Assembly (NCBI GenBank): GCA_025359915.1
Contig: JANYDE010000030.1
Location: 1-61,653 of the forward strand
Reading direction: 5' to 3'
Source of the DNA: Chamaesiphon sp. 336R_metabinner_41
GTDB taxonomy: Bacteria > Cyanobacteriota > Cyanobacteriia > Cyanobacteriales > Chamaesiphonaceae
Length of the DNA stretch: 61,653 nt
Under the pieces are notes generated by a model. That model was not told the DNA's origin. It saw only the letters and a list, made by a program, of their open reading frames with translations, and did not search any database. Positions within the stretch are counted from its first letter, which is position 1, and each line of letters begins with the position of its first letter. This document shows, piece after piece, positions 42,359 through 52,700 of the stretch. The position numbers were made by a program, and so were the translations under genes.

Positions 42359-43429
42359 GTGGAAAACTGGCAATCGGAATTACAGTTGGAGTGGCGAGGT
42401 CAACTCAACGATCTAGTGACAGCCCTAGCTTGTTCGCCAAAAGGCGGTTGGGCGGCAAGCTCTGCGGCGGGAGATGCGATCTGGAATGCCGGACTGACAG
42501 ATCCCGTCGAATTGCTGGCAGCGAGTGGCGAATCGATCGATAGTATTGCCTTTAGTGCCGATAGTCGGTGGCTAGCTGCGGGTGGACAAGCCGGAGAATT
42601 ATCTATTTGGAATTGTGACGATTCGCACCTGCCACCACAATTAGTTCGTAAAATCAGGATAGGTAAGTGGATCGAGCAGTTAGCTTGGCACCCGATCGAA
42701 TCATATCTAGCTATAAGTTATGGTTCGCAAGTGAAAATTTGGGACATCCCTAATTTTACCGAGGTTTCCACCTGGAAATGTGTGGGCGCAGCCTCCAATT
42801 CAGCACAATCAACTGAGCATCGATCTTCCATCTTCGATCTAGCTTGGCATCCTACCGGAGCATACCTGGCAATGTCTGGAGCTAAAGGTGTCCGCATCTG
42901 GTCAAATCTGGACAGCAAGGCACCAATTGGCAGGATTGAGGTAGATACTGCCAGTATTGCCATTACCTGGGCTAGAAATGGTCGCTACCTAGCTGCTGGT
43001 AATCTCGATCGGACTCTGACGACGATCGATTGGCAACATCCCGAAGATCCGTGGACGCTCACGGGTTGTCCTGGCAAAATTCGGCAAATGGTCTGGATCG
43101 AAGGCGGCACGGCACCCTGTCTCGCCGTAGCCAGTGGCACGGCGATTCTGCTTTGGCACTTGACTGCCGATGCAACTAGCTGGGAGGGTCAATGCTTAGA
43201 GGGTCATCAGGATATGGTCATGGCACTTGCTGCCCATCCCAGCGAGCCAATTCTGGCATCGGGATCTGCTGATGGTTACATCTGCCTGTGGTCGATCCAG
43301 GGCGAGATTGGGCAAATTATGACAGATGGCTTCAGTAAATTTACGACATTGGCATGGCATCCCCATTCCAAATCTTTACTCACAGGTAGCCAAACGGGAT
43401 CGATCAGATTGTGGACTATCCCAGCATAA
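42359..43429 (+). CDS. WD40 repeat protein
   Basis: 356 residues from GTG 42359, MENWQSELQLEWRGQLNDLV. Seven WD-type blades are visible, e.g. ASGESIDSIAFSADSRWLAA, GGQAGELSIWNCD; HRSSIFDLAWHPTGAYLAMS, GAKGVRIWS; GHQDMVMALAAHPSEPILAS, GSADGYICLWSI; FTTLAWHPHSKSLLTGSQTG, SIRLWTI. One closed propeller without any extra domain, signal peptide or membrane part, so it is likely a protein-binding scaffold in the cytoplasm. It starts 90 bp after tRNA-Met. The partner is unknown. Confidence 0.88.
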   Translation: MENWQSELQLEWRGQLNDLVTALACSPKGGWAASSAAGDAIWNAGLTDPVELLAASGESIDSIAFSADSRWLAAGGQAGELSIWNCDDSHLPPQLVRKIRIGKWIEQLAWHPIESYLAISYGSQVKIWDIPNFTEVSTWKCVGAASNSAQSTEHRSSIFDLAWHPTGAYLAMSGAKGVRIWSNLDSKAPIGRIEVDTASIAITWARNGRYLAAGNLDRTLTTIDWQHPEDPWTLTGCPGKIRQMVWIEGGTAPCLAVASGTAILLWHLTADATSWEGQCLEGHQDMVMALAAHPSEPILASGSADGYICLWSIQGEIGQIMTDGFSKFTTLAWHPHSKSLLTGSQTGSIRLWTIPA

Positions 43430-43826
43430 ATACGGATGGGGGGAGAAAAAACATATGATACGATCGTGGATACAAGATCGCGAATATTCTCGACTTACCT
43501 AATTTTAGTTGGATTCAGCAATGTAACAATTGTTGCGATCACAGTCTCTGGATGTTGCTATCAGCCTGCCATTCGGCACGGATGGGCATTTGACAAACTT
43601 CATGAGAACCGCAACCCCTTAAGTTAAGCTAGTAAAGAAATCGGCGATCCTGCTACTATCGTTGTTCTCTAAGCCTATTGACTAAAAAGCTAGAGGTTAG
43701 TACCTCCAGCTTAGACAATAATCAGCCAAAAGTACTATTGACGAATTGCCTAATTTCAGTATAAGTGTTAATTACAGGCAAGTTACAGTAACTAAAACTT
43801 TTCATTATTATAGAGCTAATTCACAA
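43430..43826. other. Gene-free interval
   Basis: 397 bp between the WD40 gene and the next exported protein. An open frame at 43436-43627 has no ribosome site or recognisable feature. An imperfect hairpin aagctagaggt...acctccagctt lies at 43687-43712 without a T-run. Nothing else seen. Confidence 0.5.
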
Positions 43827-45098
43827 ATGTTAAAAATTCAGCTTTCCTGGTTGCAATCTAGTCTTGGTGTTTTAGGAACAGCGTTAGTATTGTCTAACCC
43901 GCTGACTTCCAGCGCATCACCCAATTTAGCAGCAGCCCATCGGACAACCAAAGTACCCGCACAGCCCCCCCAGTGGAGTAGCGTCAAATCTACTAGCACA
44001 AATGTCGAACAAGCATTGCTCAAAGGGGTTGCCAGCACTCCCGATCAAGCAGTACGTCAATTAGCCATCAATACGATTGTCACAAGTGGTGGACAGTCAA
44101 CTGTGGCTGCGGTGAAAACACCTCAAAACTTCAGTCCGCTAGCTAATTTTATCGGAACGCCAGCAAAGTTCCAGCAAATATCAGCTAAGGCAACTAAGCC
44201 TCAGCAGATGAAGCAATCAATTACCGCCGCATTAACTCCAGCCACAAAATCCCAGCCGAAGGTAGTAGTACCCGGATTGGCGATTGGGACTGCGGACGTT
44301 CGGGTAGCTGCGGGAGTATTGCCTACTGTCAGACCAGCCGTTCGGCTGCTGTCGGCAACCAAAGCCGTGACACCAGTTCAGTTAGCGGAAATGATGCCTG
44401 AGCAAACGGCACCCAGCCCGTACCCTGTCGTGCGTCCAGAACTGATGCAGAAAATCGACGCAAAAGTGGCTGCTAGTATTGCAGAGGTTAAGACTGCAAC
44501 ATTGGACTTAAAGTCTCTCGGAGCAATTTCGACTGGACTACCTAAAGTCATTGATACTGCTGCTCTCAATCCGATTGCCGCGATTCCATCTGGATTGCAA
44601 CAGCTATTAGGTAATAACTTTGATAGTGGCACTAAAGTTGTTGTCACCCCCGTCGCGAAAGCAACTGGACCTAATTTCCGGTCAATGGCTGCTTTGACCA
44701 AATTAGTCTCACCATCGGAGATTGTCGCACCTGCATCGGTTACAAAAACTAGTCTCCAGTTAGCGACTGCGCAAGGTTATGCTACTGCACCGACGTTTAA
44801 CATCCCTGGGGAAACAATTGTCGCTGCAAAAACTGCTAATGTCAGCGTTCAGAGCAACGTCACTACCGCAACTGCGCAGAAGAGCAACAATTATGTAGCT
44901 CTAATGAGCAATCGTCGCTTGACTGTTGCCACAAAACAATCTTGGACAGCAAATCAAATCAACAATCTAGGTGGTTTGATTCTAGGCCCTCAGCAGCTAG
45001 CTACATTGCCTAAAGTTGTCAGTTTGTTACCAGTGAATACAATTAGAAATTCTAATTTTACGGGAGTAACGGTTAGCGATTTAGGAAATATTAACTAA
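43827..45098 (+). CDS. Exported Ala/Thr/Val-rich protein, unknown
   Basis: 423 residues from ATG 43827 (MLKIQLSWLQSSLGVLGTAL), chosen because a signal peptide follows (hydrophobic core to LVLSNPLTSSASPNLAAA); the frame is open to 43746. The mature part is low complexity, rich in Ala, Thr, Val, Pro, Gln and Lys with almost no Cys or Trp. Loosely repeated proline-valine phrases appear (VVVPGLAIGTADVRVAAGV; LPTVRPAVRLLSATKAVTPV). It ends VSDLGNIN. No family recognised. It may be a disordered periplasmic or surface protein. It ends 21 bp before a terminator shared with the convergent cpc operon. Confidence 0.65.
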   Translation: MLKIQLSWLQSSLGVLGTALVLSNPLTSSASPNLAAAHRTTKVPAQPPQWSSVKSTSTNVEQALLKGVASTPDQAVRQLAINTIVTSGGQSTVAAVKTPQNFSPLANFIGTPAKFQQISAKATKPQQMKQSITAALTPATKSQPKVVVPGLAIGTADVRVAAGVLPTVRPAVRLLSATKAVTPVQLAEMMPEQTAPSPYPVVRPELMQKIDAKVAASIAEVKTATLDLKSLGAISTGLPKVIDTAALNPIAAIPSGLQQLLGNNFDSGTKVVVTPVAKATGPNFRSMAALTKLVSPSEIVAPASVTKTSLQLATAQGYATAPTFNIPGETIVAAKTANVSVQSNVTTATAQKSNNYVALMSNRRLTVATKQSWTANQINNLGGLILGPQQLATLPKVVSLLPVNTIRNSNFTGVTVSDLGNIN

Positions 45099-45119
45099 TA
45101 GTTTCCGCTCGTCCCAAGG

Positions 45120-45155
45120 AAAAGTCCCTACTTAGCTAGATAAGTAGGGACTTTT
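45120..45155. terminator. Two-way terminator between the exported protein and the cpc operon
   Basis: A perfect 15-bp stem aaaagtccctactta/taagtagggactttt with a 6-base loop and A/T runs on both sides. It closes the plus-strand gene ending at 45098 and the minus-strand cpc operon ending at 45182. Confidence 0.92.
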
Positions 45156-45181
45156 CGTATTAATTTCTTAAATTGGGATGA

Positions 45182-45478
45182 TTATTTAGACCGATTCCCA
45201 CCGCTTTTTTTCGATTGATTCCCCATATCCTCAGGAGATTGGGGTTGCGCACCTAGTTGGTGAATATTGACGATTTTGCCACCCATTCGCAAAATTTGTT
45301 GCATTTTCTCATTCATCCGATTGTATGGAACTTGCACGAAAGTGCTAGCACTAGTGCGAATCTGACTATCGGATTGAACGGTAATTTCATTTTGCTGCAA
45401 TCCGGTTACTTCGTAGACGAAGATCCGGTTATCGGCGGTTGCACTGGAACTTCTCGCAAAGGCTGATTGTCCTAACAT
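45182..45478 (-). CDS. cpcD: Phycobilisome rod-capping linker CpcD
   Basis: 98 residues, MLGQSAFARSSSATADNRIF, VYEVTGLQQNEITVQSD, TFVQVPYNRMNEKMQQILRM, GGKIVNIHQL. This is the CpcD domain that caps the distal end of phycocyanin rods and limits their length. CpcD is usually about 80 residues; here an extra tail (QPQSPEDMGNQSKKSGGNRS) is polar and basic. Last gene of the cpc operon, 26 bp after cpcC1. Confidence 0.95.
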   Translation of the reverse strand: MLGQSAFARSSSATADNRIFVYEVTGLQQNEITVQSDSQIRTSASTFVQVPYNRMNEKMQQILRMGGKIVNIHQLGAQPQSPEDMGNQSKKSGGNRSK

Positions 45479-45504
45479 TTTGTTTGCTCCTGTGATTACA
45501 AAAA

Positions 45505-46371
45505 TTATGCCAAGGTAACGCTAGCTACTTTTCCACCAATCTTGTTGATGTATTGGAGAGTGCTGTTGAGTTGTTCGTACGAGACGATAAACTCTTTGTT
45601 ACTCCGACGAACGCGGGGGTAACGTGGTAGGCTAATCGAAGCTACTTCGATCCGATAGAGTCGGTTAGATTCACCGATAGTCGATCGACCAAATACCCGA
45701 TTAGGCATCGAACTTTCAGCGGTACCTTGATAAGCAAAGCCATCATTACCACCAGAAGGGGGAATTACAGCCGAAGTAGTGTTGCTACCGAGTTCGCCAG
45801 CTAGACGGGATTTGCTACCAGCAACTTGGGATGTGTCGCTATTAGCGTAACCCCGATAGAGGCGGAACATCCGAGTAAATCCTTGGGTTTGTTGACCAAT
45901 TTGATATTGGAAACTGCGACAATAAGGGACGATCGAATCCCCAAAATTCTCGTCATATTCGTTAGAATCGATATAAGAATCGATGTCGGCATCATAGCCG
46001 TGGTTTTGATATCGATCGAGATGTTCGATTACTTCAGACTCATTATAGGGAGCGCGTCCTAGTAGATGTTTACAGTGTAACTCGATCGCGCGAGTCTGAA
46101 AAACTGCGTGAAAATATTTGTTTTTATATAGCTCAGATTTAGCCACACCGCGCACGAATTCCCGCACGGTAATTTGACCATTGCAGAGCAGGGATTCTAG
46201 TCCCACCAGGCGTTCGTTTGCCATCAGATAGTCGTTGCCGAGTACCTGACGGTAGACAGCACGGATCACGATTTCAGCCTCGGCGGGAGACCAGTTATTG
46301 CGTAGTTCGAGCGGTTTAGCATCGCTGTAGGCGGTGGTGCCTAAGCGAGCAGCTCCGGTTGTAATTGCCAC
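45505..46371 (-). CDS. cpcC1: Phycocyanin rod linker CpcC1
   Basis: 288 residues. PBS linker domain (about 15-185): [121 protein letters not shown]-terminal CpcD-like domain follows ([38 protein letters not shown]). [20 protein letters not shown] resembles the CpcC1-type linker that joins a phycocyanin hexamer to the next in the rod. Third of the linker genes, with repeat DNA between it and cpcC2. Confidence 0.93.
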   Translation of the reverse strand: MAITTGAARLGTTAYSDAKPLELRNNWSPAEAEIVIRAVYRQVLGNDYLMANERLVGLESLLCNGQITVREFVRGVAKSELYKNKYFHAVFQTRAIELHCKHLLGRAPYNESEVIEHLDRYQNHGYDADIDSYIDSNEYDENFGDSIVPYCRSFQYQIGQQTQGFTRMFRLYRGYANSDTSQVAGSKSRLAGELGSNTTSAVIPPSGGNDGFAYQGTAESSMPNRVFGRSTIGESNRLYRIEVASISLPRYPRVRRSNKEFIVSYEQLNSTLQYINKIGGKVASVTLA

Positions 46372-46440
46372 AGATTTTGCTCCTTATATTTTATTTATTA
46401 GCTATTTGTGTACAAGCAAGTCGAAACAGACTGCGGCGGA

Positions 46441-46532
46441 GATCTACCCACCCCCCCTACGGGTAGCCCTCCTTGGAGGGGATTTTCCGGCTCCCTCCCC
46501 TTTATAAGGGGAGGGCTGGGGTGGGGTAAAAT
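46441..46532. repeat. Palindromic repeat family A, copy 4, plus cctcccctt/aaggggagg hairpin
   Basis: gatctacccaccccccctac leads to ccctccttggagggg (46441-46487), then a second hairpin ccctcccctttataaggggagg to 46515, in the cpcC2-cpcC1 spacer. It may affect relative linker expression by stopping exonucleases or polymerase. A second run of the same hairpin type is at 56085-56175. Confidence 0.75.
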
Positions 46533-47348
46533 CTAAGCTCTGTCGATACTGACAACCCGACTACCACGCTGATTCAGGCGTTGGAGCGTGCTATTGAGTT
46601 GCTCATAAGTAACCAGACACTCGCTCGAACTGCGGCGTACTTGAGTAGTGCGACTGCGGTTAGCTTGAACGATTTTGATCCGGTACATTTGACCGCGTGC
46701 GCCTTTCGCATTACCTGCTAAACCGCGACCAGAATTAGGTGTACGGACAGTGGATGCCGAACTTTGAGCCAATTCTGTCGTCAGTGCTGCACCCTTGTTA
46801 TTGCCTTGAGCGCGATCGCTATTGGCATAACCCTGGTACAGTTGGAACATCCGTGTAAAACCAGCACTTGTTTGTCCCCGTTGGGTGGCAAAACCGCGAG
46901 GGTAAGGGACAATTGCCTCACCAAAGCTGTCTTGATATTCCATCGAGTCCAGATAGGAGTCGATTTCAGCCGCGTAGCCGTTATCGACAAACCGATTTAC
47001 ATGCTCGGTAATTTCCGCTTCATTCGCGGGAGCGCGTCCCAATAAGTGCTTAAAAGTCAGTTCAATGAACCGGACTTGGGGAGTTGAATAGAAGAATTTT
47101 TGTTTATATAGTTCTGATTGTGCCAATGCACGCACAAAATCCCGCACAGTCATCGCTCCATTTTTGAGGAGTGATTCCGCACTGGTTAATCGTTCGCTTT
47201 CCATGATATGGTCGTTGCCGAAGACCTGCCGATAAGCAGCCCAAATTACAGCCCGAACATCACCCTCAGAGTTTGTCCGCAGTTCCACTGGTGAGTTACC
47301 AGCAAACGGCTCAAACCCCAACTGTCTTGCAGCCATAGAACTTGTCAT
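46533..47348 (-). CDS. cpcC2: Phycocyanin rod linker CpcC2
   Basis: 271 residues, [23 protein letters not shown] linker domain ([100 protein letters not shown]) followed by a CpcD-like domain ([40 protein letters not shown]). The [10 protein letters not shown] and shorter middle make it the CpcC2-like distal rod linker. 117 bp after cpcA. The operon order cpcB-A-C2-C1-D is that of Synechocystis. Confidence 0.93.
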   Translation of the reverse strand: MTSSMAARQLGFEPFAGNSPVELRTNSEGDVRAVIWAAYRQVFGNDHIMESERLTSAESLLKNGAMTVRDFVRALAQSELYKQKFFYSTPQVRFIELTFKHLLGRAPANEAEITEHVNRFVDNGYAAEIDSYLDSMEYQDSFGEAIVPYPRGFATQRGQTSAGFTRMFQLYQGYANSDRAQGNNKGAALTTELAQSSASTVRTPNSGRGLAGNAKGARGQMYRIKIVQANRSRTTQVRRSSSECLVTYEQLNSTLQRLNQRGSRVVSIDRA

Positions 47349-47464
47349 CGTTGCTATTCCTTAATTTTCATATAGTTACAACAATCCCAGAGCTACAGGA
47401 CACCATTCGTTCCCACCCTTGAGCACGAACGACAGCCTATAGTTCTGGGAATTTTAGGAGCGAA

Positions 47465-47953
47465 TTAGCTCAATGCGTTGATCGCATAATCGATATAGGA
47501 GTTTGCTTCGCTAGCAGAGTCACCGGATAAACCGTGGTTAGCTTTGACATATTTGAGAGCTTCTACATACCAGCTAGGAGACAATTCAAACGTAGAATTG
47601 ATTTCAGCTAAACCACCAATTAGGTAGTCATCAATTGGGCCAGTACTACCAGCAATCAGGCAGTAGGAAACCATGCGAATGTAGTAACCGATGTCACGAG
47701 CACATTTAGCTTTACCGCGAGGGGTAGAAGCGTAGTTGTTGCCACTCATGGTGGTGGTGTAAGGAAATTTGCTATAAACGGCAGCAGCAGCACCATCAGC
47801 CAAGCTTTGCGCTTTGCCAGATAAAGCTTTAGCAGCATCGAGGCTAGCAGTAGCCTGACGGATGCGACCAAAAGCGACTTGGAGTTCGGTGGAGCTTAAG
47901 AAACGACCTTGGGAATCAGCGGTAGCTACAGCTTCGGTTAATGGAGTTTTCAT
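47465..47953 (-). CDS. cpcA: C-phycocyanin alpha subunit
   Basis: 162 residues, the standard length. The chromophore-binding Cys84 sits in [17 protein letters not shown], and the conserved Asp87 is present. [20 protein letters not shown] is the usual phycocyanin alpha start, and [19 protein letters not shown] is typical of the C-terminus. It forms the alpha-beta monomer of the phycobilisome rod with CpcB and carries one phycocyanobilin attached by CpcE/CpcF, which are not in this window. 64 bp after cpcB. Confidence 0.98.
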   Translation of the reverse strand: MKTPLTEAVATADSQGRFLSSTELQVAFGRIRQATASLDAAKALSGKAQSLADGAAAAVYSKFPYTTTMSGNNYASTPRGKAKCARDIGYYIRMVSYCLIAGSTGPIDDYLIGGLAEINSTFELSPSWYVEALKYVKANHGLSGDSASEANSYIDYAINALS

Positions 47954-48017
47954 TGTTTTACTTATCTCTCAATCAATAATTGTGCAAAAATTAACTAGCA
48001 ATGAGTCAATCCGAGGA

Positions 48018-48536
48018 TTAACCTACAGCGGAAGCAGCGCGATCGAAATAACCACCTAACTCAGCCATCAGGGAGCTACAATCGCCTTTAGTTACGCCGT
48101 TGGGGTCGTTAGCGATCGCAATTGCTGCATCTTTCATTTTGCCGATACCAGCAGCTACAGAACCACCTGGAACGCCGAGAGCGAGGTAAGTTTCGCGTAA
48201 GCCATTGAGACAACGATCGTCGAGTACACTTGCATCACCAGTGAATGCAGCGTAAGTAACATAGCGTAGAACGATTTCCATGTCGCGGAGACAAGCAGCC
48301 ATGCGACGGTTGGTGTAAGCATTTCCACCAGGAGCGATCAAGTTTGGTTGCTCGTCAAACAAGGAGCGTGCTGCGTTAGCAACAATTGCGGAAGAATTGG
48401 ACGTGATCCGGTTGACAACATCGATCCGCTTGGTGCCATCAGCTACCATCGCTTTGAGTGCGTCAATCTGAGAATCAGTAGCAAATGTACCTTGTGCATC
48501 TGCTTGAGCAACCACTTTAGTAAAAGCGTCTAACAT
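48018..48536 (-). CDS. cpcB: C-phycocyanin beta subunit
   Basis: 172 residues. Cys82 ([16 protein letters not shown]) and Cys153 ([17 protein letters not shown]) bind two phycocyanobilins, and Asn72 (GGNAYTN) is the residue methylated by CpcM. The ATG at 48536 has ggga/ggag upstream on the minus strand (agggagtttccttag). First gene of the operon; its leader is long and repeat-bearing (48537-48900). It shares an upstream region with divergent pcyA. Confidence 0.98.
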   Translation of the reverse strand: MLDAFTKVVAQADAQGTFATDSQIDALKAMVADGTKRIDVVNRITSNSSAIVANAARSLFDEQPNLIAPGGNAYTNRRMAACLRDMEIVLRYVTYAAFTGDASVLDDRCLNGLRETYLALGVPGGSVAAGIGKMKDAAIAIANDPNGVTKGDCSSLMAELGGYFDRAASAVG

Positions 48537-49013
48537 CTAAGGAAACTCCCTATGTTGCAATATAAATTACTTTGAAAAATATGAATTCCCGATCGACAGT
48601 TACGTGTCAGGAATTCAATGTCTTTTGAACCAATTTGATTAAACCAATTCTCCCGTGCAAATTTTGTGCAAATTATTGTCGATTGAGCAAATTATCGAAT
48701 TAAGAAATATTAAATCGGCTCCAAAGCCATGCTGGCTAATTGCTTTAGCTTCCTGAGAATATTTTATTTACTGTAAAGAAATTGTTACATTAGCGATCCC
48801 CAATTTTTTGCACGCATTCTACACAGTCGATCTATCAAAATAATTTAGATAGGTTCAGATCCCCGACTTCTTCAAGAAGTCGGGGATCTGTGAGGCACAA
48901 TAAATTAATATTACGAGTGGCAATTTTAGCGATCGATGTGTAATGATTTAACGATCGATCTAAATTAAATTTCCCTTCCAGAAACTTAATTACGAATTAT
49001 TAAAATAAAATAT
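48537..49013. other. Shared cpc/pcyA upstream region
   Basis: 477 bp between the divergent cpcB and pcyA starts, with no gene. Features seen: gaattc repeats in inverted order around 48583-48616 (ends gaattc...gaattc), a tandem tgcaaattttgtgcaaatt near 48655-48673, and a 33-bp palindrome at 48857-48889. Promoters for both directions must lie here; the cpc transcript probably has a leader of over 100 bases. No -10/-35 pair was convincing enough to mark. Confidence 0.6.
48857..48889. repeat. 33-bp near-perfect palindrome between cpcB and pcyA
   Basis: agatccccgacttctt, one base, then its reverse complement. This palindrome type (gatccccgacttctt) recurs in many cyanobacterial genomes and may act as a transcription or recombination boundary. 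Confidence 0.85.
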
Positions 49014-49757
49014 ATGTCTACATCATTACGTGATAAACAACACCCATTAATCCGACAATTAGCAGATCGAATCGAAAGCACCTGGCAACAACATCTCACC
49101 CTCTCACCCTATCAAATTCCCCACGATCTCGGCTATGTCGAAGGGAGTCTCGAAGGCGAACGCCTAGTCATCGAAAATCGCTGCCATCAAACCGCCGAAT
49201 TCCGTAAAATCCACCTGGAACTCGCGCAGGTTGGAAAAAATCTCGACATCCTTCACTGTGTGATGTTTCCCAACACCGATTACGATTTGCCAATTTTTGG
49301 GGCGGATATCGTCTGCGGGAGAGGTGCCATTAGTGCCGCAATCGTCGATTTGTCGCCAGTGAATCGAGATCGATCCTTGCCTGTCAGTTACCAACGCGCT
49401 TTATTTGGATTACCGCCTGTCAACTTCTCCCAAGTGCGAGAATTACCAGCTTGGGGCGATATTTTCTCGGATTATTGCTTATTTATCCGTCCGACAGATG
49501 CCGCCGAAGAAGCCGATTTTCTAGACTATGTGCTGTCGATGTTGTCGATTCATTGCCAAGTTGCCAGCCAAACTCAGCCAGCTACATCCGCGCCAGAAAT
49601 TGCGACTATTTTAGCAGGACAAAAGTATTATTGCGATCGACAACAACAGAATGATAAAACTCGCCGCGTGTTAGAAAAATCCTTCGGGACTGAATGGGCA
49701 GATCGATATATGACTACAATGTTATTTGATTATGCTGCCGAAGTTGTGGCTTGTTAA
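49014..49757 (+). CDS. pcyA: Phycocyanobilin:ferredoxin oxidoreductase
   Basis: 247 residues, the PcyA type of ferredoxin-dependent bilin reductase, which turns biliverdin IXalpha into phycocyanobilin with four electrons from ferredoxin. Catalytic residues matching Synechocystis Glu76, His88 and Asp105 are seen, each shifted by 7, as Glu69 (KIHLELAQVG), His81 (HCVMFPNTDY) and Asp98 (LPIFGADIVCG). It begins MSTSLRDKQHPLIRQLADRI. Placed divergently from cpcB, so the pigment and its apoprotein are next to each other. No defects. Confidence 0.97.
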   Translation: MSTSLRDKQHPLIRQLADRIESTWQQHLTLSPYQIPHDLGYVEGSLEGERLVIENRCHQTAEFRKIHLELAQVGKNLDILHCVMFPNTDYDLPIFGADIVCGRGAISAAIVDLSPVNRDRSLPVSYQRALFGLPPVNFSQVRELPAWGDIFSDYCLFIRPTDAAEEADFLDYVLSMLSIHCQVASQTQPATSAPEIATILAGQKYYCDRQQQNDKTRRVLEKSFGTEWADRYMTTMLFDYAAEVVAC

Positions 49758-49797
49758 ATAGTAGATGGGTGCGGCGAGTTTGGTGATTAGATCGAAT

Positions 49798-52700
49798 TTA
49801 ATGGTCTAATTCTATCACTCGATCGAGTTCAGTTGCGAGCCAAGATCGATCGAAGATCGAGGCATAAATGCGATTTTGAACCCGTAGTAATTCTTGTTGC
49901 TTGACGACTAATCCTGACAACAGCAACTCCCGTTCAGCCGGAGTATTCGAGAGCGAGATTCCTAACTGCTCCAAGACTTGTTGATAGAGTGCGAGTAGGT
50001 GCGTCGATTGCTTACTTTTGAGCAATCGATCTCGAATAGTTTTGAGATGTTCTGGCTCATCTTGAGCCTCCCAATTGTTGATTATCTGCGTTTTGACTAA
50101 GTTTGCCAGCCATTCGGATTCACCATTGGGCGGAATGGGTGAGCAAGTGTTGCGAATCAGCTTACAGAGGCGTTGAGTGAGGAATGGTTGTCCGTTTGTC
50201 CAAGCCAAGACTTCTTTGAGAATTGTTTGGGGGTTGCCAAATTTCTGCGCCAAGCCTGGGAGCAATGGCTGGACTTCGTGCTCTTTAAAGCCTTCGAGGT
50301 GGATGGATTGACCGATATTAAATGGGGTAATCTGGATATTGGTAATTAATTCTGAGGGAGTCGCGACACCAAAGATGGCGAAGGTTAATCGTTGATAGGC
50401 GCGATTGAGACTGCGCTGGTTGTAACAGGAACGAATCAGGGCAAAAAAGTCATTGACGGAGAAATTTAAGCCCAAAACGCTATCAATTTCATCGATAAAA
50501 ATTACTAGTTGTGATGAGGAGTCGCCGACTTCTACTAGTAAGACTGATTCGATAAATTCACTCAACCGCTGGACGGGAGAGAGATCTAGCCGCTCTTGCC
50601 ACCAAGCTTTGAAATTAATCTTGCTGCGTAAATCAAACCGTCGCCCTAACTCAAACGCAATTCCTTTGTACCACTGATCGGGTGTAATATTCTCACTACC
50701 AATTCGGGTCATATCGATCGGTGCGCAATAGACTCCTTCATGCTGAAGATGATCGATCATTCTCACCATCAGGCTGGATTTGCCCATCTGACGGGGATTG
50801 AGGACATAGCAAAACTCGCCGCGTTTCAATGCTTTGTAGACCTGTCGATCGGCAGATCGTACTACATAGGTCGGGTCGTCCATTGGTAAACTGCCACCGA
50901 CTTGGTAGTCGAAGGTGGTAGCTGCTTCGGTACTTTTGAGTAGCTCATTTTCAAATAGTAGTTCGGTTTGAATGGCGGTGAGAATATCGAGGGTTTGAGA
51001 TAGTTCTTTTGTCCGTGCGGCTACTCTTTGCTCCAGTGTTTGGTTATAGCTTTCTAGTTTATTTTTAGCTCGTTCTAACTCAAGATTTTTTAAAGCGAGT
51101 TCTTCGCTAAACTTCACCAAATTTGCTTCCGCTTGTTTGCGTTGAGTGATGTCTTGAAATGCCGTCATTGCATAAACGACTTTACCCTTTTCATCAAAGA
51201 TTGGCATTCCCCACGATTCTGCGGGAATAATCTTGTCACCTACATGGATTTCAATATCATCAGTGCTTATCTCTTCACCATTCAGTGCTCTGACAATCGG
51301 CAATTTTTCGGAAGGGTAAACCAGGTTTGTTCCGGCGAGATAGAGTTGATAAGTTTCGGCTATTTGCTCACGGGTAGCCCCTTTGACGACTCCTTTCCCT
51401 AATAGATTCTCTGCTCTGTGATTAACATAATAAGGGCTACCACTGGCATCCAACACGCCAATCCCGATGGGCATCGCTTCCAGAAATTGAGTCAGCCTGA
51501 GCTGGTTTTCCCGTAATGATACATAAAGTTGGGCATTTTGGATGGAAATCGCCGCCTGAGAGGAGAGAAGTTTGAGCACTGCCAATCTTGCGGGGGTAAA
51601 GGTACAAGTTGTGAGGTTGTTTTCTAGGTACAAAATGCCGTTAAGCCTACCACCATCTAGCAGCGGTGTACAGAGAATTGATTTGGGGTGATTGGCGATA
51701 ATGTATGGATCGCGGATAAATTGCCCCTCATTGCTAGCATTATCTAGTACGATACTATCGTGAGTCCGAGCGACATAGTTGACAATTGCAGTTGACAAGG
51801 GGGCTGTTTGAGGCGAATCGATCGAGTCTGCTGAGATCGATCGTCGGATGGTAAGATCGAGATCGTCGGCAATCCCTTCAACTTCGATTTCCCAGTGGAT
51901 ATCTTCTGTTTCACTCTGGTATTGTAATAGTAAAAACCCTCTTTGAGCACCTGCATTTTCCATCACAGTTTTCATCAACTGTTCGAGCAATTTATCTAGC
52001 ACAATCTCACTCGAAATTGCCTGAAATGCCTCGATTACTGTGGCTAGATCTATCGATTCTGATGTTTGATTGGAAAGCGTGACCGAAGTATCGATCTTAC
52101 TAGTTTTAATGTCAGATGAAAGTTTGGCAATCGCTTGAAAATATCGAGATTCTAAATCTTTGACTTTGTGTACTGCTCCCCAAAGTTGATAACCTTGACT
52201 AGCTCTGTGGAAATAAATCTGGGCAAATTCTGCTTTGCCACGTTCTAACCAAAACTTCCCTGCTAGCTCATTAGCTAGAGCTTCATTCTGCAAAAAATCA
52301 TGCTTTTGAGCGGAAGCAATGGCTCGATCATACAAATCCATTGCTTCCTGGCATTGATCGGTAATTTGTGCCATTTCTGCTGCGACTAATAGGTGCTTAT
52401 GCAAGAAAGTTTCAGGACAATTATTTGCCCAAATTTGCATCTGGTTTTGATTTTCTATTAATTGCTGCCAATATTGTTGCTGCTGTCGATCTGACGCTGC
52501 ACTATACAGCATTGTGAGAATGAGTGAGTAGTAAAAATTATGTTCGGCGACGCAATACTGAGCAGCAATCAAAGTTAGCGAACTTTTTGCAGTGAGAATA
52601 CATTCAAGAGCTGCTGCTGTTTTACCATATAGATAGAGTACTTGAGCTTTGAAGATATAATAGATGCAAATTGCATGAGGAGAACGGCAACTATTTAGAT

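Noticed and set aside
43436-43627. 63-residue open frame after the WD40 gene
   Set aside because: No ribosome site or recognisable composition; probably chance.
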